NCBI GenBank assembly: GCA_007135385.1
Contig: SLIY01000169.1
Span: forward strand, 1-8,218
Direction of reading: 5' to 3'
Length of the DNA stretch: 8,218 nucleotides
From: Leptolyngbyaceae cyanobacterium CSSed165cm_216
GTDB lineage: Bacteria > Cyanobacteriota > Cyanobacteriia > Phormidesmidales > Phormidesmidaceae
Position numbers and translations under genes: made by a program. Under the pieces are notes generated by a model. That model was not told the origin of the DNA and made no database searches. It saw only the letters and a program-made list of their open reading frames with translations. This document shows, in pieces, positions 1 through 5,428 of the stretch. The first letter of the stretch is position 1; every line of letters starts with the position of its first letter.

Positions 1-45
1 AGGTGTATCTAATCTATGATTGATTTAACCTACAAGACTTAGCTT

Positions 46-69
46 AAACAATTTTCCTGCCAATTGTTT
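46..69. promoter_or_regulatory. Perfect 8-bp dyad upstream of the Crp/Fnr gene
   Basis: AAACAATT (46-53) and AATTGTTT (62-69) form a perfect inverted repeat separated by 8 nt, ending 19 bp before the start codon at 89. A T-run follows the right arm. It could be an operator, possibly autoregulatory, a hairpin in the leader, or the end of an upstream transcript. It does not match the CRP consensus TGTGA-N6-TCACA or the NtcA consensus GTA-N8-TAC. No convincing -35/-10 pair was found in 1-88; TACTAT at 72-77 resembles a -10 but lies very close to the start codon. Confidence 0.35.
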
Positions 70-88
70 TTTACTATCGGGGTAGTCA

Positions 89-793
89 ATGGATGCGCGC
101 TATGGCCATCGGGATCTTCAAACTGATATTCAGTTAGTGAGAGAGGCCCCGCTGTTTCAGGGACTGCCAAATGAGGCTGTTGCCAGTGCTACGGGCCAGG
201 TGGTTTCCCGTAGCCACCCGGCCAACCAAGTGATTTTGCTGGAAAACGACTGGGGGAGCTCGGTTTATTTCATTCTGGATGGCTGGGTCAAAATTCGCAC
301 CTACAACCTGGATGGGAAGGAAGTTACCCTAAATATTCTAGGACGGGGGGAACTGTTTGGCGAAATGGCCCCCTTAGATGAAGTGCCCCGGTCCACCGAT
401 GTGATTACCCTGGTGCCTACGGTGATTGGCAGTATTCCAGCCAGTGATTTTGTGAGTTTGTTGCAGACTCAGCCTTTAGCGGGTATTCGGTTGTCACAGC
501 TGATGGCTCGGCGGTTGCGTCAAGTCAACCGGCGGTTACGGCTACGGGAATCAGATAGCACCGCCCGGGTCACCGATATCCTGCTGTTTTTGGCTGATGG
601 CCAGGGTAAACCAGGGGCCACGGGCTTAGAAATCCCTAACTTACCCCATCGGGAGCTGAGTAGTCTAAGTGGTCTAGCCCGGGAGACAGTCACCCGGGTA
701 CTGAATAAGCTGGAAAAGAAAGGGCTAATTGTGCGGGATCGAGATCTTCTGAGCATCCCTGACGTCAATGCCCTTGAGCGGCTGCTAGTGTAA
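89..793 (+). CDS. Crp/Fnr-family transcriptional regulator (cAMP-receptor-like)
   Basis: This is a 234-residue soluble DNA-binding regulator of the usual family length. Residues about 20-125 form the cyclic-nucleotide-binding beta-roll. The phosphate-binding cassette is visible as G91-E92 followed by R101-S102, with the spacing found in true cyclic-nucleotide binders. A long C-helix follows (about 133-155), then a winged helix-turn-helix (about 160-225). The recognition helix carries R198, E199 and R203 in an RETV...R pattern, matching the E. coli CRP residues R180, E181 and R185, so a TGTGA-type site is expected. At the E. coli T127/S128 positions the protein appears to have V146/N147, so nucleotide preference may differ. 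It contains no cysteine, which excludes an Fe-S FNR sensor, and the helix does not look like NtcA. A SYCRP1-like cAMP regulator is the best guess. It is the first gene of a tight four-gene run. The start has only a weak GGGG at 79-82 ahead of it. Confidence 0.9.
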   Translation: MDARYGHRDLQTDIQLVREAPLFQGLPNEAVASATGQVVSRSHPANQVILLENDWGSSVYFILDGWVKIRTYNLDGKEVTLNILGRGELFGEMAPLDEVPRSTDVITLVPTVIGSIPASDFVSLLQTQPLAGIRLSQLMARRLRQVNRRLRLRESDSTARVTDILLFLADGQGKPGATGLEIPNLPHRELSSLSGLARETVTRVLNKLEKKGLIVRDRDLLSIPDVNALERLLV

Positions 794-799
794 GTAGTC

Positions 800-1609
800 A
801 TGAGCTCATTTGTTCCCGACCCTGACCGTGCTTCTCCGTCTGATTCCATGGCATCATCCTCTGGTCATGCCGGTGAGTCCGGCTTCGATGATTTAGACAC
901 CTACCTGGACTATCGCCCCGCCACCGCAGATGGGGCTAAGCCTGATCTGGGCAAGGGGGATCATCGCCGTAAGGCGGGGCCCTTGGTCATGGTTGAAACG
1001 GCGTTTTTGGCCAGTACAGCGGCTTTAATCTGGTTGGTCAATACCTATTTCCCGCCCGGCCCGGTGCTGCGGATTTTATTCCCCCTGCCGATGGCGTTAA
1101 TTTACTTGCGCTGGGGGGCCAGGGCCGCCTGGATGTCTGCGCTGGTATCTGGCCTGTTGCTGTCGGTCTTGATGGGGCCACCCCGCAGCCTATTGTTTTT
1201 GATGCCCTACGCGGTGTTGGGGGTGCAGTTGGGGTTTACCTGGGTGCGGGGAGCCAGTTGGTATGTGTCGATTGCCACAGGTGCCTTCCTGGGGGCTTTG
1301 GGATTTTTCTTTCGTCTGTGGTTGATGTCTGTCTTGGTGGGGGAAGACCTTTGGGTATACCTAACCGCCCAGGTCACCCAAATGCTGAACTGGGGGCTAG
1401 ATCGACTGGTTAACCTGGGGCTGCTGGACATGGGGGTGCTGGGCCAGGCCAACGTCGAGGCGATTCAAATTCTGGCGCTGATCATGGTGTTGCTAAGCAA
1501 TGTGGTGTACTTGTTTGCCGTTCACATGGCGGCCTGGCTGTTATTAGAGCGGTTAGGGGTTAGCATTCCGGCCCCCCCAGAGTGGGTACAGGGGTTGCTA
1601 GACGACTAA
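800..1609 (+). CDS. DUF2232 family integral membrane protein
   Basis: This is a 269-residue protein of unknown function. The first 58 residues are polar, acidic and probably cytoplasmic. About six hydrophobic segments follow (roughly 60-82, 87-103, 108-126, 130-148, 155-180 and 222-247), with a longer amphipathic stretch at 183-215 before the last helix, and a short C-terminal tail. The layout and motifs such as the FPLPMALIYLRWG segment (94-106) match the DUF2232 family, which includes Bacillus YybS. A relation to small-molecule (ECF S-component-like) transport subunits is possible, but I cannot show it from sequence. It starts 6 bp after the Crp/Fnr stop and ends 6 bp before cobT, so it is very probably co-transcribed. 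If it imports a substrate, a cobalamin precursor would fit the next gene, but that is inference. No Shine-Dalgarno is evident; translational coupling is likely. Confidence 0.82.
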   Translation: MSSFVPDPDRASPSDSMASSSGHAGESGFDDLDTYLDYRPATADGAKPDLGKGDHRRKAGPLVMVETAFLASTAALIWLVNTYFPPGPVLRILFPLPMALIYLRWGARAAWMSALVSGLLLSVLMGPPRSLLFLMPYAVLGVQLGFTWVRGASWYVSIATGAFLGALGFFFRLWLMSVLVGEDLWVYLTAQVTQMLNWGLDRLVNLGLLDMGVLGQANVEAIQILALIMVLLSNVVYLFAVHMAAWLLLERLGVSIPAPPEWVQGLLDD

Positions 1610-1615
1610 TCACCT

Positions 1616-2737
1616 ATGATGCATCCCTTGATTAAGGTCTACACCCAACCCCACCTGGGGCAGTCATGGCTGCACCGAGTGCAGGGGCAATGTCCGCTCC
1701 TGGTCCTGACCTTGGGATTTACAGACACGGGATTGATTGCCGGGATTTCGGCGGCGGGGGCCACCCCCAGTGATCGCCAGGTAACAGCCCTGGCGGACGC
1801 CGAGTGCCTGGTCAATGGTTTGCAACCCCATCCCTGCTTTCCCCTCCCCCCCTTGCAAGCTGGGGCGTCTCCCGCCTTGATTGCTAGGGCGGTCATCGCC
1901 GGACAGCAGATACCCCTGAAAATTTTTAACGCCGGGCTGCCCCAATCACCCACGGTGCCCTGTGTAGATTTAGGGGGCCAACCGGCCCAGTGCCTTAGCA
2001 CTGGGACTGCGCTTCCCTGGGAGACGGTGCAACACCTGTGGCAGCAGGGGTTGGCCTGGGGGGAGCGGCTGGCAAACGACCCCTGCGGCTACCTGCTGCT
2101 GGCAGAATGTGTGGTCGGGGGCACGACCACGGCCCTGGGCGTATTGACGGGGCTAGGGGTAGCGGCCACGGGCCGAGTCAACAGTAGCCATCCAACCTGT
2201 AACCACGGTCAAAAGCAACGCTTGGTGGCCCAGGGTCTGCGATCGCTGAGCCAGCCCGGATCCCATCCCCTAAAGGTGGTCGCTGCGGTGGGCGACCCGA
2301 TGCAACCGCTGGTGGCAGCCATGGCCATGGCCGCTAGTCGGTTTAAGCCCGTGATGCTGGCCGGGGGCAGCCAAATGTTGGCGGTTTACGCCTTGATTAC
2401 CGCCATGGTCAAGGCAGAGCCCTACCCCTGGAACCCGGCCAATGTGGTGGTGGGTACCACCCGCTGGGTCGCCGAAGACCCCACGGGGGACACGGTGGGG
2501 CTAGCTCGACTGGTGGGGGCCAGTTTATTGGCCACTCAGTTATCTTTTCAGGCCTCTGACTACCCGGCCCTGCGGGCTTACGAAGCCGGCTTTGTCAAAG
2601 AGGGGGTAGGGGCCGGGGCCTGTGCGATCGCCGCCACCCTGTATCAAAATTGGGGCCAAACCGACCTGGTTACCGCCATCGAGCAATTACTGGCCACAAA
2701 GGCCAAAATAGATCAAGCAACCTCCGGAAAAGTCTAG
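1616..2737 (+). CDS. cobT: CobT-like nicotinate-nucleotide phosphoribosyltransferase (TIGR00303 type)
   Basis: This is a 373-residue soluble enzyme of the CobT family as found in cyanobacteria and archaea. It should transfer phosphoribose from nicotinate mononucleotide to a base to give the alpha-riboside phosphate that becomes the lower cobamide ligand. The visible signatures are FNAGLPQSP (104-112), DLGGQPAQCLSTG (118-130), ECVVGGTTTALGVLTGLG (164-181), NSSHPTCNH (189-197), AAVGDPMQ (223-230) and MLAGGSQMLAVYAL (247-260). E164 lies in the counterpart of the classical GEMGIGNTT motif. E329 in KEGVGAGA lies in the counterpart of the LGEGTGA motif that holds the catalytic glutamate. Cyanobacteria are known to make pseudocobalamin, so adenine rather than dimethylbenzimidazole is the likely base. 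Two adjacent ATGs (1616 and 1619) could serve as start. It sits 6 bp after DUF2232 and 5 bp before the TPR gene. Confidence 0.87.
   Translation: MMHPLIKVYTQPHLGQSWLHRVQGQCPLLVLTLGFTDTGLIAGISAAGATPSDRQVTALADAECLVNGLQPHPCFPLPPLQAGASPALIARAVIAGQQIPLKIFNAGLPQSPTVPCVDLGGQPAQCLSTGTALPWETVQHLWQQGLAWGERLANDPCGYLLLAECVVGGTTTALGVLTGLGVAATGRVNSSHPTCNHGQKQRLVAQGLRSLSQPGSHPLKVVAAVGDPMQPLVAAMAMAASRFKPVMLAGGSQMLAVYALITAMVKAEPYPWNPANVVVGTTRWVAEDPTGDTVGLARLVGASLLATQLSFQASDYPALRAYEAGFVKEGVGAGACAIAATLYQNWGQTDLVTAIEQLLATKAKIDQATSGKV
2726..2732 (+). promoter_or_regulatory. Ribosome binding site deciding the TPR gene start
   Basis: GGAAAAG, inside the last codons of cobT, lies 10 nt before ATG 2743. It supports that start over the ATG at 2650, which would overlap cobT by 88 bp, and over the second in-frame ATG at 2749. 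Confidence 0.5.
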
Positions 2738-2742
2738 CGGAT

Positions 2743-4599
2743 ATGTCTATGGCCCACTCCTCCCAAGACCTGATCGACACCCTGGTCGCCGCTGTGCTGA
2801 AGGGCAAAATCCAGTCTAAACAGCAAATTTACCGGCAGCTTAAAGACGGGGTAGAACCCGGGATCGGAGAGCTGTTTGAGCGCTGTCTTGATCAGACGCT
2901 GGCCCAGGTGGCCCAGGCCCTAGACGCTGACGACGACCTCAAACAGGCTAAAGCTATCCGCCAGCAGCGAGCCTTAGTCATGATTCAATCGGAATGGCAA
3001 CGGTGGCAGGCTGATAATCAGGCCACAACCGTCTTTACCAGCCTAGAAACCAACTTGATTCAAGCTCCCCCAGAGGAGCGTTTAACTCAGCTGTTACAGG
3101 CCCTAGACCCCAACCGCGATCAACCCCTATCGCAGCAGCAAATCGGCCAACTGGCTCAGACCCTCAAACAAGCGCCACAGAGCCGCACCGCAACAGACGA
3201 CACCCCCACCCTGGTCACCCTCGCCGCAGGCCTAGACCAGGGGCTAGCCACCTGGCAGCGCCTAGAGGGGGATGTGGTCAGCTGGATTTATGCCCAAGGG
3301 CAACGATCCCTAGGCTTTGGTGCCCCCCAAGAGCAAGCGGGTCCCTGGTACCACTGGGGTAAACTGGTGCCTGGCTCTTCCCTGGCAACCCTGTTCGAGG
3401 GGCTAGCCCAGCAGCAGCAGGTCTCTCAGGCGGCTATTCCAGGCGCTTTGCCAGTGGCAGAGTGGGTCAGCTGGGCGGTGGTGCTGCAGCGGTTACAGCT
3501 GGCCTTAGTCAGCTGGTTCGACCGCCAACCCTATGATCCTAAGGCTGGTAAGCGGCTATCCATTGCCACCTTTCTTACCTTTGCGGTGGTCTGGAGCCAG
3601 ATTTCCAGCCGTCTACAGACCCTGGGGCAAACTCAATTGGCCCAGGGGGCCTTTCAAATGACCCTTCAGGTACTGCGGCAGTTTGCCACCCAGAGCTACT
3701 TCCCCCTGTACGGCGGGCTGTTTACTGCCCTGTCTGGGGAGCCCCTGCGTACCCTGCTGGACTATCTAGATCAACCCTTGCAGCAGGTGCCCAACACCGC
3801 CGTCAAAGCCCGAATTTTAACGCTGCTGGGCTACTCTCAACGGGCCCTGGGCGACTACAGCCAAGCCGAGCGTTTCCATCAGCAGGCGTTGACGATTGCC
3901 CGAGAGGCCCAGGACCAACCCTGCGAAGTGGCTAACCTGAACCATCTCAGCCGCACCAACGTCATGCAGGACTACTACGATCAGGCGATTGACTATAGCC
4001 AGCGAGCCTTGATTTTAGCCCGTCAGCAGGGGGATACCACCGGCCAAGCCAATGCCTTAGCTAACCTGGGGTATAGCCAGGTGGCCCAGGGGCGATCGCA
4101 GCTATTACCAGCGGAGCAATACGAAACTCTGTTGGGGTATCTCACCCAGGGGGTTGCCCTGTCCGAGCGAGTTGGCGATCTGCCCAGCCAAGCTCTCTGC
4201 ACCAATAGTTTAGGCATCGCCCAGTTAAAGCTCTCCCACTATGACCAAGCCGTCGAGGCTCTGACCAAAGGACTCGGGGTGGCCCAGGCGATCGGCGATC
4301 GCTTCTTAATGGCCTCCAACTTTGCCCAGTTAGCCGCTGCTTACCAGGGCCAGGGAAACCTGGAACAGGCCGTCCTGACGGGGTGTTTGGGCATGTACCT
4401 GCTGTATCAAATTGACTCCCCCGATTGGCACCAGCCTGCGGCGGTGCTCAGTATTTTGTATGGGCAATTGGGGCCAGAAAAGGTTCAGCTTTTGATGGCC
4501 AACCACCGGCAACAGTTTTTAGCGGTAATTGGCGTCGACGGGTACGACTACCTGTTGCCCCTGCTCACCCGCTACCGAGAATCTCTGGGTAGTGAGTAA
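2743..4599 (+). CDS. TPR-repeat protein of unknown function
   Basis: This 618-residue protein has no signal peptide or membrane segment and is probably cytoplasmic. Residues 1-150 are Gln- and Asp-rich and predicted helical, with patches such as DADDDLKQAK. A central part (about 157-345) is rich in Trp and hydrophobic residues and matches no domain I recognise. From about 355 come TPR-type repeats of the Rapsyn/LGN style: about 355-390, 395-430, 433-478 (interrupted by a Q/L-rich insertion), 482-515 and 518-555. They show the A/G/Y/A pattern, for example LGYSQRALGDYSQAERFHQQAL. A non-repeat tail closes the protein. TPRs bind peptides, so a scaffold or assembly role is likely, but the partner is unknown. 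It is the last gene of the operon and ends next to a repeat-rich convergent zone. The upstream in-frame ATG at 2650 was rejected because it overlaps cobT. Its DNA carries two HIP1 sites and looks native. Confidence 0.88.
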   Translation: MSMAHSSQDLIDTLVAAVLKGKIQSKQQIYRQLKDGVEPGIGELFERCLDQTLAQVAQALDADDDLKQAKAIRQQRALVMIQSEWQRWQADNQATTVFTSLETNLIQAPPEERLTQLLQALDPNRDQPLSQQQIGQLAQTLKQAPQSRTATDDTPTLVTLAAGLDQGLATWQRLEGDVVSWIYAQGQRSLGFGAPQEQAGPWYHWGKLVPGSSLATLFEGLAQQQQVSQAAIPGALPVAEWVSWAVVLQRLQLALVSWFDRQPYDPKAGKRLSIATFLTFAVVWSQISSRLQTLGQTQLAQGAFQMTLQVLRQFATQSYFPLYGGLFTALSGEPLRTLLDYLDQPLQQVPNTAVKARILTLLGYSQRALGDYSQAERFHQQALTIAREAQDQPCEVANLNHLSRTNVMQDYYDQAIDYSQRALILARQQGDTTGQANALANLGYSQVAQGRSQLLPAEQYETLLGYLTQGVALSERVGDLPSQALCTNSLGIAQLKLSHYDQAVEALTKGLGVAQAIGDRFLMASNFAQLAAAYQGQGNLEQAVLTGCLGMYLLYQIDSPDWHQPAAVLSILYGQLGPEKVQLLMANHRQQFLAVIGVDGYDYLLPLLTRYRESLGSE

Positions 4600-4635
4600 C
4601 TTTAAACGCCATAACGTGAGTTCGAGATCACGCTT

Positions 4636-4754
4636 TCCCCTGCTTGGAAGGGATGCCTGGAGGGCGGGGTGGGTCAAAGCTGCTGCAGAATGCTAATACG
4701 GTATATAGCTCTCCTGTCCTGAGATGACCCACCCCTAACCCTCCCAGCAGGGGA
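4636..4754. repeat. MITE-like imperfect inverted repeat
   Basis: The left arm (4636-4676) and right arm (4725-4754) are inverted copies around a 48-nt centre. The inner 11 nt pair perfectly (GGGGTGGGTCA at 4666-4676 with TGACCCACCCC at 4725-4735). The outer ends also pair (TCCCCTGC at 4636-4643 with GCAGGGGA at 4747-4754). The left arm carries about 11 extra nt. GACCCACCCCTA...CTCCCAG-type sequence recurs in the intergenic spaces of many cyanobacteria (from memory, not checked), so this is probably a dispersed non-autonomous repeat. No transposase or clear target-site duplication is visible. It lies 36 bp after the TPR gene stop and may act as its transcript end, although it lacks a T-tract. 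Confidence 0.6.
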
Positions 4755-4772
4755 CAGTTGGACTACTGTTCC
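4751..4772 (+). terminator. Hairpin downstream of the TPR gene
   Basis: GGGACAGT (4751-4758) pairs with ACTGTTCC (4765-4772) over 8 bp, including one G-T wobble, with a 6-nt loop. It overlaps the right end of the MITE-like repeat and the first tandem 13-bp unit. No T-run follows, so a terminator role is only suggested by its place after the operon. Confidence 0.25.
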
Positions 4773-4806
4773 AAGGATGTGCTCCAAGGATGTGTTCCAA
4801 GGATGT
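4768..4806. repeat. Three tandem 13-bp units
   Basis: GTTCCAAGGATGT (4768-4780), GCTCCAAGGATGT (4781-4793) and GTTCCAAGGATGT (4794-4806) are exact head-to-tail copies except for one T/C change in the middle unit. There is no spacer, so this is not a CRISPR. It lies in non-coding DNA and may have arisen by replication slippage. Confidence 0.9.
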
Positions 4807-4835
4807 TTCTAATCTTGAACTTAGGTTCAATACAA

Positions 4836-4912
4836 AACCCCAGATCCCAAGACGACTGGCTGACGACGTGATACAGAGTCTGCTCAAGTAGTCTGCTCAA
4901 GAAACCGGGGCT
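4836..4912 (-). terminator. Possible glnB transcript-end structure
   Basis: Read on the minus strand after the glnB stop, AGCCCCGG (4912-4905) can pair with CTGGGGTT (4843-4836), allowing two G-T wobbles, and TTTTG closes the right arm. The loop is long (61 nt) and holds the 13-bp duplication, so this is not a classic compact terminator. It is the only GC-rich stem with a T-stretch near the glnB end. Confidence 0.25.
4878..4903. repeat. Second 13-bp tandem duplication
   Basis: GTCTGCTCAAGTA (4878-4890) is followed directly by GTCTGCTCAAGAA (4891-4903), with 12 of 13 positions identical. The unit differs from the one at 4768-4806 but has the same 13-bp period. Confidence 0.85.
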
Positions 4913-4934
4913 CTAGCAATGCTGTACCAATCCT

Positions 4935-5273
4935 CTAGACAGCCTCAGTATTTTTCTCGCCGGTGCGAATCCGAATAATTTCATCTACCGAGCTGACAAA
5001 AATCTTGCCATCGCCAATTTCCCCGGTACGCGCCGCTGAAATAATCTTGTCGACCACCGTATCCACCTGAGCCTCTTCCACAACGATTTCAATTTTCAGC
5101 TTTTGCAGAAACTCAACGGTGTATTCAGACCCTCGGTAGCGTTCGGTCTGCCCCTTTTGCCGACCAAATCCCCGGACCTCGGAGACCGTCATCCCGACGA
5201 TGCCAGCATTGACTAGGGCGATCTTGACCTCATCGAGCTTGAACGGGCGAATAATGGCTTCAATCTTTTTCAT
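4935..5273 (-). CDS. glnB: Nitrogen regulatory protein PII
   Basis: This 112-residue PII subunit forms a trimer in the cytoplasm that senses ATP/ADP and 2-oxoglutarate. In cyanobacteria it controls NAGK (arginine synthesis), PipX (NtcA co-activation) and other targets. The protein is full length, starting MKKIEAIIRPFKLDEVK. The T-loop (about 37-55) contains YRGSEYT with S49, the phosphorylation site in unicellular cyanobacteria, and Y51, the uridylylation site in proteobacteria. R9, Q39, K40, R47 and K58 are present. The C-terminal signature TGEIGDGKIFV (83-93) and R101/R103 of the nucleotide pocket are intact. Everything fits a functional canonical GlnB rather than GlnK or a divergent paralogue. 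It is monocistronic or distal to the coiled-coil gene, 155 bp away, and has its own NtcA-type promoter. The Shine-Dalgarno is weak (GGG on the minus strand, about 10 nt before the ATG). Confidence 0.98.
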   Translation of the reverse strand: MKKIEAIIRPFKLDEVKIALVNAGIVGMTVSEVRGFGRQKGQTERYRGSEYTVEFLQKLKIEIVVEEAQVDTVVDKIISAARTGEIGDGKIFVSSVDEIIRIRTGEKNTEAV

Positions 5274-5329
5274 ACGTCAACCCAGTGATATCTATCGTTC
5301 GTTTGCTACGCACTAATGCTACCGACCTA

Positions 5330-5372
5330 TATTTATCGGGCCTCAGTCATAGGATACTGTATCGTTAGCTAC
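5330..5372 (-). promoter_or_regulatory. NtcA-activated promoter of glnB
   Basis: On the minus strand GTAGCTAACGATAC (5372-5359) is a perfect GTA-N8-TAC NtcA box. After 23 nt comes the AT-rich hexamer TAAATA (5335-5330), within the 20-24 nt spacing usual for NtcA class II promoters. This would place the RNA start about 50 nt upstream of the glnB ATG. The -10 is imperfect. NtcA control of glnB is established in several cyanobacteria. Confidence 0.75.
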
Positions 5373-5383
5373 CTTAGCGTCAA
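5356..5383 (-). promoter_or_regulatory. Possible sigma70-type promoter overlapping the NtcA box
   Basis: On the minus strand TTGACG (5383-5378), a 16-nt spacer and TACAGT (5361-5356) give 5/6 and 4/6 matches to -35 and -10. The NtcA box lies largely in the spacer, so bound NtcA would probably block this promoter while activating the downstream one. Such dual promoters are known for glnB in cyanobacteria; this instance is inferred. Confidence 0.35.
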
Positions 5384-5428
5384 CTGCCGCCAGAGGAAAC
5401 TGACGTAAGGCCCATCTGGCTCAATGAT

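Larger units (their letters stand above)
4600..4934. other. Repeat-rich convergent intergenic region
   Basis: This is a 335-bp stretch between the stop codons of the converging TPR gene and glnB. I see no convincing coding region, tRNA or known riboswitch in it. It holds a MITE-like inverted repeat (4636-4754), a hairpin (4751-4772), three tandem 13-bp units (4768-4806), a perfect hairpin TTGAAC-TTAG-GTTCAA (4815-4830), a long-range stem (4836-4843 with 4905-4912) and a second 13-bp duplication (4878-4903). No NtcA box (GTA-N8-TAC) occurs here. Confidence 0.75.

Noticed and set aside
520..849. Minus-strand open frame of 109 codons
   Set aside because: It is antisense to the well-supported Crp/Fnr gene, is Ser/Arg-rich as expected of a shadow frame, and shows no domain.
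1639..2001. Minus-strand open frames of 120 and 93 codons
   Set aside because: Both lie opposite conserved CobT motifs and have low-complexity, Gly/Pro/Arg-rich shadow composition.
2650..2742. Longer N-terminus for the TPR protein from ATG 2650
   Set aside because: It would overlap cobT by 88 bp, and the extra 31 residues are basic shadow-like sequence; ATG 2743 has a GGAAAAG site at a good distance.
4815..4830. Hairpin TTGAAC-TTAG-GTTCAA as a terminator
   Set aside because: The stem is perfect but only 6 bp, AT-rich and without a T-tract on either strand; kept only as part of the intergenic description.
4768..4903. Possible mini CRISPR array
   Set aside because: The units are 13 bp and contiguous with no spacers, and no cas genes are nearby.
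5274..5428. Glutamine riboswitch or sRNA in the glnB leader
   Set aside because: I found none of the conserved glnA-motif sequence, and the leader after the predicted start is only about 50 nt.
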